Source: Zopfochytrium polystomum | Lineage: Eukaryota > Chytridiomycota > Chytridiomycetes > Chytridiales > Chytridiaceae | NCBI GenBank assembly: GCA_025765615.1 | Contig: JAIVFJ010000023.1 | Location: forward strand, 248,001 to 312,000 | Length of the DNA stretch: 64,000 nucleotides | Direction: 5' to 3' | Part shown: piece by piece, positions 32,373-42,446 of the stretch | Position numbering within the stretch: the stretch's first letter is position 1 | Layout: each line of letters begins with the position of its first letter | Program-made: the position numbers and the translations under genes | The notes under the pieces: model-generated | Databases searched by the model: none | Seen by the model: the letters and a program-made list of their open reading frames with translations, nothing else | What the model was told of the DNA's origin: nothing

Positions 32373-32749
32373 GACGGTGTGTGTATCTGTCTCTCTTGCA
32401 ATCATCTCTTGGTGTCTTGTTTCTCCTTCCCACTCTATTGTTTGAAAAAAAAAAAAAAAAAAAAAAAAATTGAGCTCGGTGCGTGTATACGCGCTGAAAC
32501 GATTGAGAGACCGCACGTTGTTCGGCCAATACGTTGAAGGGCACCTTTGTTTATTGTGCCTCGTCGTATGCGCATTCAACAGTGATGCAACAATCACAGC
32601 AACACCCTTCAATAGTTTATTTTTTTCCGCGCCTGCGCCTCACAAGAGCGGCGCATCCGTGAGAGTCCACACAAAACTGCGTACACGTTAAATGCAACCA
32701 ATTGCCCTCCAACTCTCATATAAAAATACTTAAGCATAGAACATCGCTA
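32373..32749. other. Convergent intergenic region
   Basis: The 3' flanks of the kinase fusion and SNF2 genes. A run of about 27 A lies at 32443-32469. No gene is seen. Confidence 0.5.
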
Positions 32750-35700
32750 TCAAGTCTTCGGTGCTTCGGATGTATAACGGGGAAAATTGGTCAGATCGCA
32801 ACCTTCGCATCTCGAAGTAAACACGGCGTCGCACCTTAGCTTCATCTTTACATTTCCTGCTTGGGAACCCAAAGCGCCGTTGACCAGCTCCCGCTTCTTT
32901 TCCTGCAACGCTACAACGCGATTTTCTATCGTGCCCTCTGCTGTAAGTTTGTAAACGTTCACTGGCTTTGTCTGCCCTATACGATACACTCGGTCTACAG
33001 CTTGATCCTCGATCATTGGATTCCACCTGCCGATGGGCATCGTTCAACTTCAAGAACAATGTCGTCTGCTCGACTCGCTCGTTGGGATCACTCACCAAAC
33101 GTCAAAGAGAATGACATTATTTGCAGAGGTCAAGTTTAAACCGAGGGAGCCTTTGCAAGTAATCAATGCATGCCTGCATGACTTGCACGCCTTACATACC
33201 GCACATCAGGGATATCAAACAGACTTTGACGGACGAGTCCTCCTTGAATGCCGTCAGGGACTTCTCACGCAAATTGTTCGGCATACTGCCATCATCTGTT
33301 GCCGCAGCATGAGCACTGAAGATGAAAAGCAAAGAAACAATCAAAAACACGTACATCGGACGAATTTACAGTGCTGCTTTGTAAGAGGAATCTCAATGAT
33401 ATCCAAAAGGCTGGTAAATTGAGAAAAGACTATCCACTTGTCCGACGGCTTGGACTTGAGGCCTTCGCCCAAAATGTTCAAGGCCTGAACGCAAAGAGAA
33501 TTATGTCGCAGAAAACTCGCAATCCCACACTTACTGCGTCAATTTTTGTCGACGAAACCCAACTGCTCCTAAGAGCGTCGATGACTCCTTTTTGGCCGAG
33601 AACAGCCGGGTTCGGATACGACATTAGAACTGCTTTACAGTTGTCGCACAGCGGCCCCTTCGCCGGGAGGCTACGTGTAAGATGATTTTCCGTTAATGTA
33701 AGTACTCCAAGAAGGCAGAAAATAAGCGCACATACGGAGTCATACAACATGCACAAGCAGTCCTCTCGTCTGGAGAACGGACTTGCATGGACTGGAACAA
33801 GTTCAGCATAGACTCTAGTTCCACGTCGACTGAGTCCGCTTTGTTGACCCCGGAAACAAGCGAAGCCGCGTCGGGGTCAACTAGTCCTCCCACCATGCAT
33901 GGGTGATTGCACGCCTGGCGGAGTCGAAGAAGAAGAGTCAGAAGGGTAGCCGTTTTCGACTCTGCGTCCTATGAGTAGAAAGGATTGTTACACACCTCAA
34001 TAAAGTGATCAAAGGCCTCGTGCATCGTACCTTTAAATACTGCTTCACTCGTCGCCTAACCACCGTTTCAAGCAGCTGATAAAATTTTTTTTCCCGGTCG
34101 GTCAAGTCAACGGGAATCCTCAAAATCTTCTTCTCTGGAAGCTGCAGCGCGCTGGCTGCGGGTGCGATCGAGCCAGATGTCTCTCCGCCGGTATGGTTCC
34201 CGACACCAAATACCGAGGCCTTCGTACGCCGCAGCATAACTGCTTTCAAGACAAGACGAAGTCGATCCATTCCGATCTTTTGTCCACTCTGCAAGGGCCT
34301 TCCGATCTGCATCTTAAAAGTGCTCAAATCGTTATAAGGACGAAGCTGGAGGAACTCGAATAGAGATTGCAGCTCCTCCACACTGTTTTGTATGGGGGTT
34401 CCTGTTTTTCAAGTGAATAATGTTCTCAGGTTAAACACAGGAAACAACAAAGTAGTTTTCTTCCCGTACCAGTCAAACAGAGTCGGTAGACAGCATCGAC
34501 TTTACAACAGGCCGCAAACCCACGAGTCTTTCGATTTTTGATAACATGCGCTTCGTCTATGACCATCCTCAGAAACTTGCAGCGAAGTAGAACGCCCAAC
34601 TCAGAAACAGCCTTCCCGCCAACTGATCGTCTGGATTTCTCCTTTCGTTTGACTGCTGAGGGTTCTTCATCCTCGGAACTTTCAATGCCATCGGCATTTT
34701 CAAGACTATCGTCGCTGTCGTGGCCATCTTCGCTGTTATCTTCGTCATTCACCTTTCGACTCTCAGCGGACGAAAAAATACTGGAGCTCTTCTCCTTCTT
34801 GGACGTGGAGGGTCGTTTTGCTTTGTCTTTTGGCAAGTCTCCAGTGAGAACTGCCAATGTGGTCAGCACGACGTCGTACGACTGAATTCGAGTAACATCC
34901 TTCGTTCGCCGAGGTCCATGATGAACGTAAACAGAGAGGGAGCCTTTTTTCGTGTGAAGGGATATCTCTGATTCCCATTGGCGAAGAAGCGGCAAGGGTG
35001 TCACAATCAGAGTTGTCTTTCGATCGGACGCGTTGGAGGGGGACCGGTTTGCGAGGAGCAGGCTGATCGTCTGGACAGTTTTCCCCAGCCCTATCAATGC
35101 AGTCAACACTCTGATGCGTTCACGCAAGTCCAAAGTTACCCATGTCATCGGCAAGAATGCCACCCCTGTGCTTTCCGGACTCCCTATCTAACAGCCACGA
35201 AAGACCTTTAATGATGCAAAAATGAGTTGCTGTGATAGCACCGACACTTGGCAGAAGAGCAAACCTTGCAATTGATACGGCTTCAGGGTCGAAACAAGGT
35301 CGTCGGGCTGCGCGTTCGCGGGCTGAATGTCCTCTGCACTTGAGATAGAGTTGATCAATTCGTGTATATCTGTCGCTTCTACTGGCTTGTACGCGTTGTA
35401 TGGAGCCGGTGGAAGACCCGAAAGTCCTCCCAATTCCCGTAAGTATATAATGCCAGGTTCCCGGTGCGTCTTGGGATTCGTTGGGATAGCAATTGGTACG
35501 GGTTCTCTACGAAGATTTGGTTGCCCACCGGATGACACTGGTCGCTCCGGGTCGCCCGAAGGTGCACCTGACGCGTTTGACCGACTATTTCGAGTAAGAT
35601 CAACGCTGCCGGGTTGGGAGTGAGCAGAGTTTGCAACAAGCAATCCCCATTGTGCCTCCGGTTGCCCGTAAGCTGTACTGGAACGGGCGATTGCGCCTGC

Positions 35701-36099
35701 TGTGGAAGGATGGGTTGGTCCGATAGTTGTGAAGCGCGCTCCGTTGTTGCTGTTGTGTTGTTGTTGCTTTCCTTGTTGTGGTCGTGGGAGTGGTGGTGGC
35801 GCGGCCGACGACGAAGACCAGGCGGAGTTTCGCGGATCTGTCCTTAAGTGGTGGTGAGCGGGTCGGGCCAAATGGTGAGCAGGAGGAGGAGGAGGTGTTG
35901 GACGAGTTGGTCGAGTTGGGGGGGTGTGCGGCAGGCTGTTCTGGTCGCGTTTGTGGGAGTGTGGCGGGGGCGGCCGCGGCACAGCAGCAGCAGCAGCCGC
36001 CGCCGCCGCCGCCGCCTCTGGTGGTGTTCGGCTTGGGCTCTGCCTTTTTGGTGGTGGTGGTGGTGGTGGTGGTGGTGGTGGAAATGGTTCGTCCGACAT
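32750..36099 (-). CDS. SNF2-family ATPase, Rad5/Rad16/Uls1-like
   Basis: DNA-dependent ATPase/translocase. Ten exons: 36099-35265, 35205-35140, 35090-34470, 34401-34031, 33968-33736, 33670-33535, 33484-33355, 33295-33200, 33150-33096, 33026-32750. The sum is 2820 nt, 939 aa. Helicase motifs in order: LKPYQLQGLSWLLDRESGKH, GGILADDMGLGKTVQTISLL (motif I, split by an intron), LIVTPLPLLRQWESEI, VIDEAHVIKN (DEAH), LTGTPIQNSVEELQSL, LRRTKASV, LRQACNHPCMV, KWIVFSQFTSLLDII, YDGSM, GLNLTSANNVILFDVWWNP and DQAVDRVYRIGQ. Between the lobes, where Rad5/Rad16 carry a RING, only TACACCMTP...GPLCDNC is left, so a full RING is not evident. The N-terminal 270 residues are disordered, with runs of Pro and Ala encoded by GGT and GCC repeats. 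An acidic Ser-rich insert follows the ATPase motifs in exon 3. Confidence 0.9.
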
Positions 36100-36190
36100 T
36101 TGCAAGCAAAAATGAGTGTCGCTGCTGCTGAACTTTCTTTCTTCTTTTTTTGAGTGATGATGATTTTGATGAGCGTGAGTGTGATGCATG

Positions 36191-36192
<2 letters not shown>

Positions 36193-36226
<34 letters not shown>
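36193..36226. repeat. (GT)n microsatellite
   Basis: About 16 GT units in the promoter/5'-UTR side of the SNF2 gene, read directly. Confidence 0.95.
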
Positions 36227-36229
<3 letters not shown>

Positions 36230-36528
36230 TATGCTTTCTTTCCTTTCTTTCTTTCTTTCTTTTTTTTTCTTTCTTTTTTTTTTTTTTTTTTTGTCTGTTT
36301 TGAAATTTTCCGCTGGGAAAGGAAATGGAGATCTCTCTCTCCGTCTCCACTCATCTCCATTTTCATTGTTATTTATTGTAATAATTAACACGGGGGTTTT
36401 TTTTTTTTTTTTTTTCTTGGACGAACGACTGTTAATGACAGAAAGTGCCGACTGATTGGAGAACTTTTGACCGGAAGCGACAGAGCGACCGGAAGCGGGG
36501 AAAAACAGGAGAGCGAGAGAGGGAGAGA

Positions 36529-36559
36529 AGGAGAGACGGAGAGAGAGAGAGACGGAGAG

Positions 36560-36605
<46 letters not shown>
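36529..36605. repeat. (GA)n microsatellite
   Basis: GA-rich with a pure core of about 20 GA units at 36565-36605, in the intergenic region between the SNF2 and PX genes. Confidence 0.95.
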
Positions 36606-36609
<4 letters not shown>

Positions 36610-36922
36610 TGACCAAGAATAGAAAGAAAGGACCGGGCAGGCGACTGACTGACCCCGACTGACTCGACTGACTGACTGAGCGTCACAGCCACTCTCGAGG
36701 GGCGCGGCACAGTGAGCAGCATTTTGCCACAGCTCTCAATTACCACTCGAGCTTAGGTCCAAATCATCCTCCATTCCCCAGTCATCATCCGCCTCCCGCT
36801 GCTGCTGCTGCTGCCACCGCCCGGGCACCAAAAATATTGGAAGGGAAGCAGCGAAACCCGTTAACGTTCGACGACCCCTGCCTCAGCCGCTCAACTGACC
36901 CCCTTGAAAAACTTCGTCGTCA

Positions 36923-39900
36923 ATGACGGGCAGCAGCAGCAGCAGCAGCAGCACCAGCACTCCACTGTCAGGTGGCCATGGAAACTCGGGCAAACGTGGC
37001 AGCAACGCAGGTTCGCATGCGAAACGGAGTCCGTTTGCAAGGCCCAGCGTCGTCGGTTCAGTTCGCCACCTTGAGGCTGGCAGCACTGGCCCGCAGGACG
37101 TGGTGGATGGAAAGGCGGCCGCAACTGCTGCTTCTGGCACCCCAACTTCCGTCTTCCGGTTTCGACAGCACTCGGCTGGCCATGAACGAAGAAGCTTTCC
37201 GCTTAGTTGGCAGCACGGACGAAGGTCGCAAGAGGAAGGCCAGGCATCCGTCGTACCAAGCTCCGACCAAATTGGTGATGAGGTGGTGGCACGCCCATCT
37301 TCAGGTTCCATCGCATCTTCCAATCGAATCCTTCGGAGAAGTTCCACTGCATCCCTCCCCTCCCAAGTGACCCTCTCGAGACCGGCGTTCAGAATCCTAC
37401 CTGTTCGCAGACGTCATTCTAGCGAGCTTCGACAAGACACCGGCTCGGATTTCACGGCCGACTCCACATCCATTGCCTCTTCCACCCTTTCGAGATACTT
37501 TGATTCCTCCAACTCTGCGAATGGCGTCCCAGCCCCATATCTGTACTACGCTAACGCTGGCCGTTCCGTGTCAGAAGCGGCCACCCGTGACGCAGAATTA
37601 ACCAGCGCACCGACCGTCCCACTACCGCCTTCCCGCGATGCGTTAGATTCCGATACTCGATCGTTAAACTCTTTCGCCCCTTTCGATGCCGTACTCCTGC
37701 AGCAGGGCGTTGCTGACGTCCCAAGCTCCGCACCAATGCCCATGGGTTTGCCCCGTCGGCCCCCATCTTCCTTGTCATTGGGAGGGAATTCGGGCACGCC
37801 GACCCAGCGCAACTCCTTTCTACTCGGGGCGAAGAAAAAGTCCTCCGACGTGTCGCTAAAGGAGCCTTCGTCTTCGTGGTGGAAACGCGGCTCCTCTCGC
37901 CAGTCGATGCCAGCGACCCTGGAAAGCCCCGCGTCGTCTCCCTCGCTCGCTCCTGCTACTGTCGCGTACACACCATCTGCCGCTGTGGGCAAGAAGAAAA
38001 GCTGGCGTTGGTCCGGGATGTCTGCTTCTCGAGGAGAAAACCGTGAGACAGCCTCTCACGAGTCTTCCTCGGTTTCACCGAAGTCGTCACCTATTATGGG
38101 AACCACACCACCGACCGCTTCACATGCGCGATCCACCTGGAACACTTCAGCATCAACACTCATCACCCCCGAAGAATCGCCACTTTCCTTTTTACTTGGC
38201 GGCACGACAGCCCCATCCCACGATTGGGTGGATGACAGTGAATCTGAAACAGAAGGGTCCAGTCGCTTCGCTACCACCACGGAAGTGTTGCCTTCAGACT
38301 CCGAAACCTCAAATTCATCCACAAGAACCAGCCGTGACACGAAATCAGACGCCGGAGTCAGCTCAGTGAGCGGGTTTGGTCAGGCGGAAGCTATGGTTGC
38401 GGCTGCCCGTTTCAATGTTCGTAGCATGTCTCCTCATCGGCCACCTTTGCCGATCGAAGTAGGAGCCGCGCCGTTAGAGCCTTTCTCAATTGACCCGGCC
38501 GAATTGGTGGACAAGGACGATGAAGAAACAAGTGTAGCAGTCGATCCGGTAATCAGCGTTTACCGTGGCGCCCCGCGACCCGGGGCAGTAGTGCGACCAA
38601 GCAAGCTTGCTCAGTCGATTGCCTCAAGGTTTAGCAGCACGAACAGCTCAAGCTCAGAGAGTGAGGATGAGCTGGGCTCATTGAGTTTCGGCGCGGACGG
38701 TGGTGAAGATCTCATCTTAAATTCCCGATCATTTTCAACTGATGATGAGTTTGACGCGGAAGAAGAGGAAAGAGCGCGACAGAAGCTGGTGGCGAGCATG
38801 GCTGCGGCGGGCTCGCGGTCCTTGCGCTCGTCTTCCTCTCTGTCTTCGCTTGCAGCGTCGAGGGACCCATTGAACAGTGGCAATGGAACGAATTCGACGT
38901 CCCTGCCGTCATCGTCCAACCAATACGTTCAAGGCCCGCGGCGGCGGCGGAGTGGTTCATTACCCGCGCTCTCTTTTCTTCCTTTCGCGGCAACTGTCTA
39001 CAACGGAGACGGAGACATCACACCGACCCGAACGCCGACGCCCACACCTGACTCAAACGAGGCGCGCACCACCTTAACTACCTTTTTGCGTGATGCGACG
39101 CTCTTGCTGCCGCTCACCCCACCGACCGAATCATCCTCTCGATCACCATCTCCTGCTCCCCGTCGTTCCACCACCCCAGTTCCCCACAACAATCCAGTCT
39201 CCTTGGCCTTTTTCAAGCATGGAGTGCATATTTCGGCTGAGGAATGTGAGCTGCGGGGAGGAAAGCCTCTCGTCTCCGGTCTTCCTTCGTGGGTGGGCAG
39301 TTGGCTTACCGCGGAATTCACCCTCTACACGGTGACTGTAAAGGTGAGTCGCGACGCTGCGGTCACCTCGCACTTTGCTTACCATCTTCGGAGCAGTTGT
39401 TGAAGCCGAAAGTCACTGGTTTTCGAAATGCAACTCCAAGTACGTTCGCAGTTACAAGAAGATACAGAGAGTTTGAGTCAATGTACAAGGCGATGGTGAG
39501 TTAAGCTTACGCTCCTCAGCCAGTCTAAAATCCTTTCGCTTGCAGTTGAAGGAATACGGGGACTTTGTCACAGGGTGGCCGCCGTTCCCCAGCAAGGGTT
39601 ATTTCGGTAAGACTCTTGCTCTCTCTTGTCGGTCGTCCCATTGACAGATCCTTCGCATGTGATCAGATCGATTCAGTCCCTCCACAATTGCGCATCGTGT
39701 CCGATGTTTCAACAATATCTTAAATTTCATCACACTGCATCCGCAGCTGCACGGCAGTCTTCCTTTACTAAAGTTTTTGGGCGTTCGCTTGCGTCCGACA
39801 TCTACGCCTATTCAGAGCTCGTCAGCGTTGGAAGCCATCAGCGGCGCCAATCAGCTCCGATTCGTGTCCTCTTCATCAAATCAACCCATTGGAAATCATT

Positions 39901-40265
39901 CCGACGGCGAGGGTGTCCAGTTGCCTTCAGTCCAATTTCATCAGCTTGCTCAGGCTCAAGCATCTGAAGTGCGCAGCTCATACCTGCGTGCGGCGCTCCA
40001 ACTTGACAACGCAGCCGGGCCCTTGTCTGTAAATGATCGTAGAAGAAGCATCACACCTTCTCCTACACCGCCCTCGGCGGAAGGAGGACTTGTTCTCTAT
40101 GAGCGCACCCTCTCGTCAGCTTCCGCGAGACGGGCAGGTGCCCGTGACGAAGTTCGGGCTGCGAGGGCACCAACGCCGGTGCCGGCAGCGGCTGTTGTTG
40201 TGGAAGAACGGTACCGAATGCCGCTTCGACGTACTTCAACCAAGCGGAGTCTCTCGGTATACTAA
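36923..40265 (+). CDS. Ser-rich protein with C-terminal PX domain
   Basis: Four exons: 36923-39343, 39397-39495, 39546-39606, 39667-40265; introns of 50-60 nt; 3180 nt, 1059 aa. The first 750 residues are disordered, Ser/Pro-rich with acidic patches (SESEDELGS, DEFDAEEEERARQKL). The PX domain lies at about 800-905: FTLYTVTVK, then RRYREFESMYKAM (the Arg-Tyr-x-x-Phe motif that binds phosphoinositide headgroups), WPPFPSKGYF (the proline loop) and IAHRVRCFNNILNFITLHP. It is therefore likely to bind PtdIns3P or related lipids on endosomal or vacuolar membranes (family inference). No BAR domain is seen after the PX part; the last 150 residues are disordered. The start is the first ATG of the frame, followed by a poly-Ser run encoded by AGC repeats. 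Confidence 0.82.
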
Positions 40266-40484
40266 AGCTCGTGCGTCAAGAACTTACACTTAACAACTAA
40301 TTGCTTGATTTGTTGCGGGATGGCACCGTTTCTCATTATTTCTTCTTGTTTTTCTCGCCATGATTTTCAAGGTTGTCTGGGTCTCATTTTCATCTGACAT
40401 GTTTGTTTCGCTATTCTCGTCATCTTAAAGGTTGGGAGATCATGAATGAAATCAATTTGGAAAAGGTCCTCGGGTGCAGAACAT

Positions 40485-42206
40485 CTATTTCTGCTTGATT
40501 TTGGTGGGTGTCGTAGTCACCACGGGCAGAACGCCGAAGGCGAATTTGAGCCGCACGTCATCGCGTCCAACCGCCAAGCACCGTAGGTACGTGATCATGG
40601 TCACACAACCGTAAGTTCCCACACCAGTGCCGATGTGCCACCTTGAGGACGAATAATGGGTGAGTGTGAAGACGAAGTGGGCTGCAACTAAAATCGAAAA
40701 AAAACAAAAAAAAATGCCACAAAAAAGAAGTGAGTGCAGGGGAGGCGAAAGGTTCTCACCATGAGTGGAGCTCGGAGACGACTCGAAGCGGGTACCCAAC
40801 ATCCTGGCGGAAAGTTCTGAACGTCTCGCAAAACTGGTTTTCAACATTCCACACGAGAAACCTGAGGGCGGACGACGACGAGCAGGAGTTAGGGGTTCGG
40901 GGTGAGGCAAAAATTACTATCCAAAGCCCGATAGGGGGAGGGATTGCATTCGACGCAACGGAGATGGGGAAAAGGGACTGTCCCAACCTACCCGCTCATG
41001 AACGAAACCACGCTGTACGCGTAAATAAGCCACAGACGATCGGTGCGGGACACCAGCTTCAAACGCTTTGCGCGGCGGGCCTCGTCGGCGTGCAGCTGTT
41101 TCAAGTATCGTATCTGGATCACCGGCATCACCACCATAAAGGCGACAAGCAACGCGTACGAGAGTTCGTGAAACACTGGGTTTCGCACGTACAGGTACAC
41201 CACCGTTACGGTCACGGCGTCTGGCGTTTGGTTTGAGTTTGGTTGGGGGGTGGAGAAGGAAGTAAGGTTAGTCAGTTCGTGAGATGGCTGAACACTATTA
41301 ATAAAGAAGACCACATCGACTCGAAAACGTACATAACGACAGGACAATCCCGGAGAGCGTCTTAAAGCGGTCTTGAAAGGCGTTTAGCAGGCAGTAGTCC
41401 AGGATGCAGGCACTCTGGCGACGGGCAGTGCCACGTTCGAACGCGAAAGGGAAGCCAACAAAAAAAAAAAAAAAAAAAAAAAAAAAGTGCAGCGAATTAA
41501 GGCCACGTCCCAAGTTATGAGGAAATTTATCACTGAGGTGCTTCGCTCACGTAGATCATTGGGAGTTCGTCCTTCAAGGGAAAAAAAAAAAAAAAAAAAA
41601 AAAAAGATAGTGAGCGAATCAAAATCAGTGAAAAAATTATTAATATTTTTTTTGGTGCCGGGCAAACCTACCATCAGCTGCGTCTCGTACCATAGAGTTC
41701 CGTGAAACAGAAAGCTGCCGGCCCCGACGACTGCCACGGCGAGATAGGAGAGCACCGCCCGCTCGCCCAAACCCAGCGAATGCGAGGTGGCGACGCCGAA
41801 CATCGACAGCGCCAGGAAAACCACGTTGGAGATCGTGTTCCAGAACTCGGCCACATAGTGCGAGACGACGTAATTCTCTGTGTGTGTGTTTGCGTGCGTT
41901 TGTTGTTTTTTTTTTTTTTTTTAGTTGTGGTTGGGTGGTATTTGCGGAAAGCCCCTCACCCTCGCACCAGTCAAGGGTGCTCGTCACAGGCCCTGGAAAA
42001 GCGCGATCGCGAGGTGGGGCAAGGAAAATGGACATCTTCGTCAGATAGAGGCAGCAGAGAACGGAAAGGAAGAAGGGGGTGAATTTGACCGCCGCTCGTC
42101 CAACAAATCGGGTCGGGGACGGCGGCCACAAGTTGTACCGCCACTGGCGGCCGTTCGCCGTACCCCAGAATCCTTCGTGTCCCGCCTTCCGGAGCCCGAA
42201 CCCCAT
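40485..42206 (-). CDS. Alkaline ceramidase (YPC1/YDC1/ACER type)
   Basis: Seven-membrane-span hydrolase that cleaves ceramide or phytoceramide in ER/Golgi membranes. Eight exons: 42206-42164, 41992-41960, 41877-41672, 41571-41551, 41414-41333, 41220-40992, 40861-40760, 40641-40485. The sum is 873 nt, 290 aa. Motifs: GFWGPVTSTLDWCEENYVVS across exons 1-3, EFWNTISN, GSFLFHGTLWYETQLM (zinc His), DELPMIY (catalytic Asp), VYLYVRNPVFHE, FLVWNVENQFC, ELHSWWH (two zinc His). All residues of the CREST-type zinc site are present. Exon 4 is a 21-nt micro-exon that codes exactly for DELPMIY. The introns before exons 4 and 5 contain runs of about 25-27 T on the coding strand near the acceptors. The start is the ATG of the 43-nt first exon, confirmed by the GFWG...TSTLDWCE join. 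Confidence 0.93.
41460..41486. repeat. A/T homopolymer in ceramidase intron 4
   Basis: About 27 A on the + strand, which is T on the transcribed sense strand. A similar run of 25 lies at 41581-41605 in intron 3, just before the acceptor of the 21-nt exon. Confidence 0.9.
41551..41571 (-). other. 21-nt micro-exon with catalytic Asp (ceramidase)
   Basis: Encodes DELPMIY between an acceptor ending CTTGAAG and a GTGAGC donor. The Asp corresponds to the catalytic Asp of the alkaline ceramidase family. Skipping it would keep the frame but destroy the active site. Confidence 0.85.
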
Positions 42207-42446
42207 GAACACTTTGTACTTATGGAAAAATCGACAAACCGAGAAAACAAAAAGAAAAACGCATGAGTAAGGTGACTCGGACTCGGAAAGCACGACCAAA
42301 CGCCAGAACGATGTAAACTCCGTTTGGAACGGAGGTATTTTATGCATTTTGTTTTCATTCATACATATCTCATCTTCCAGCTTCTTTCCCTTGCTTTAGT
42401 TTCCCACAGTCCCGATTCCGTGAGCTTCAGTGAATGTGTTTCCCCA

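Larger units (their letters stand above)
36100..36922. promoter_or_regulatory. Divergent promoter region, SNF2 / PX genes
   Basis: The 823 bp between the two start codons is dominated by simple sequence: GT repeats (36193-36226), TTTC and T-runs (36237-36292, 36395-36415), GA repeats (36530-36605) and GACT repeats (36640-36680). No TATA box stands out clearly. Confidence 0.45.
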
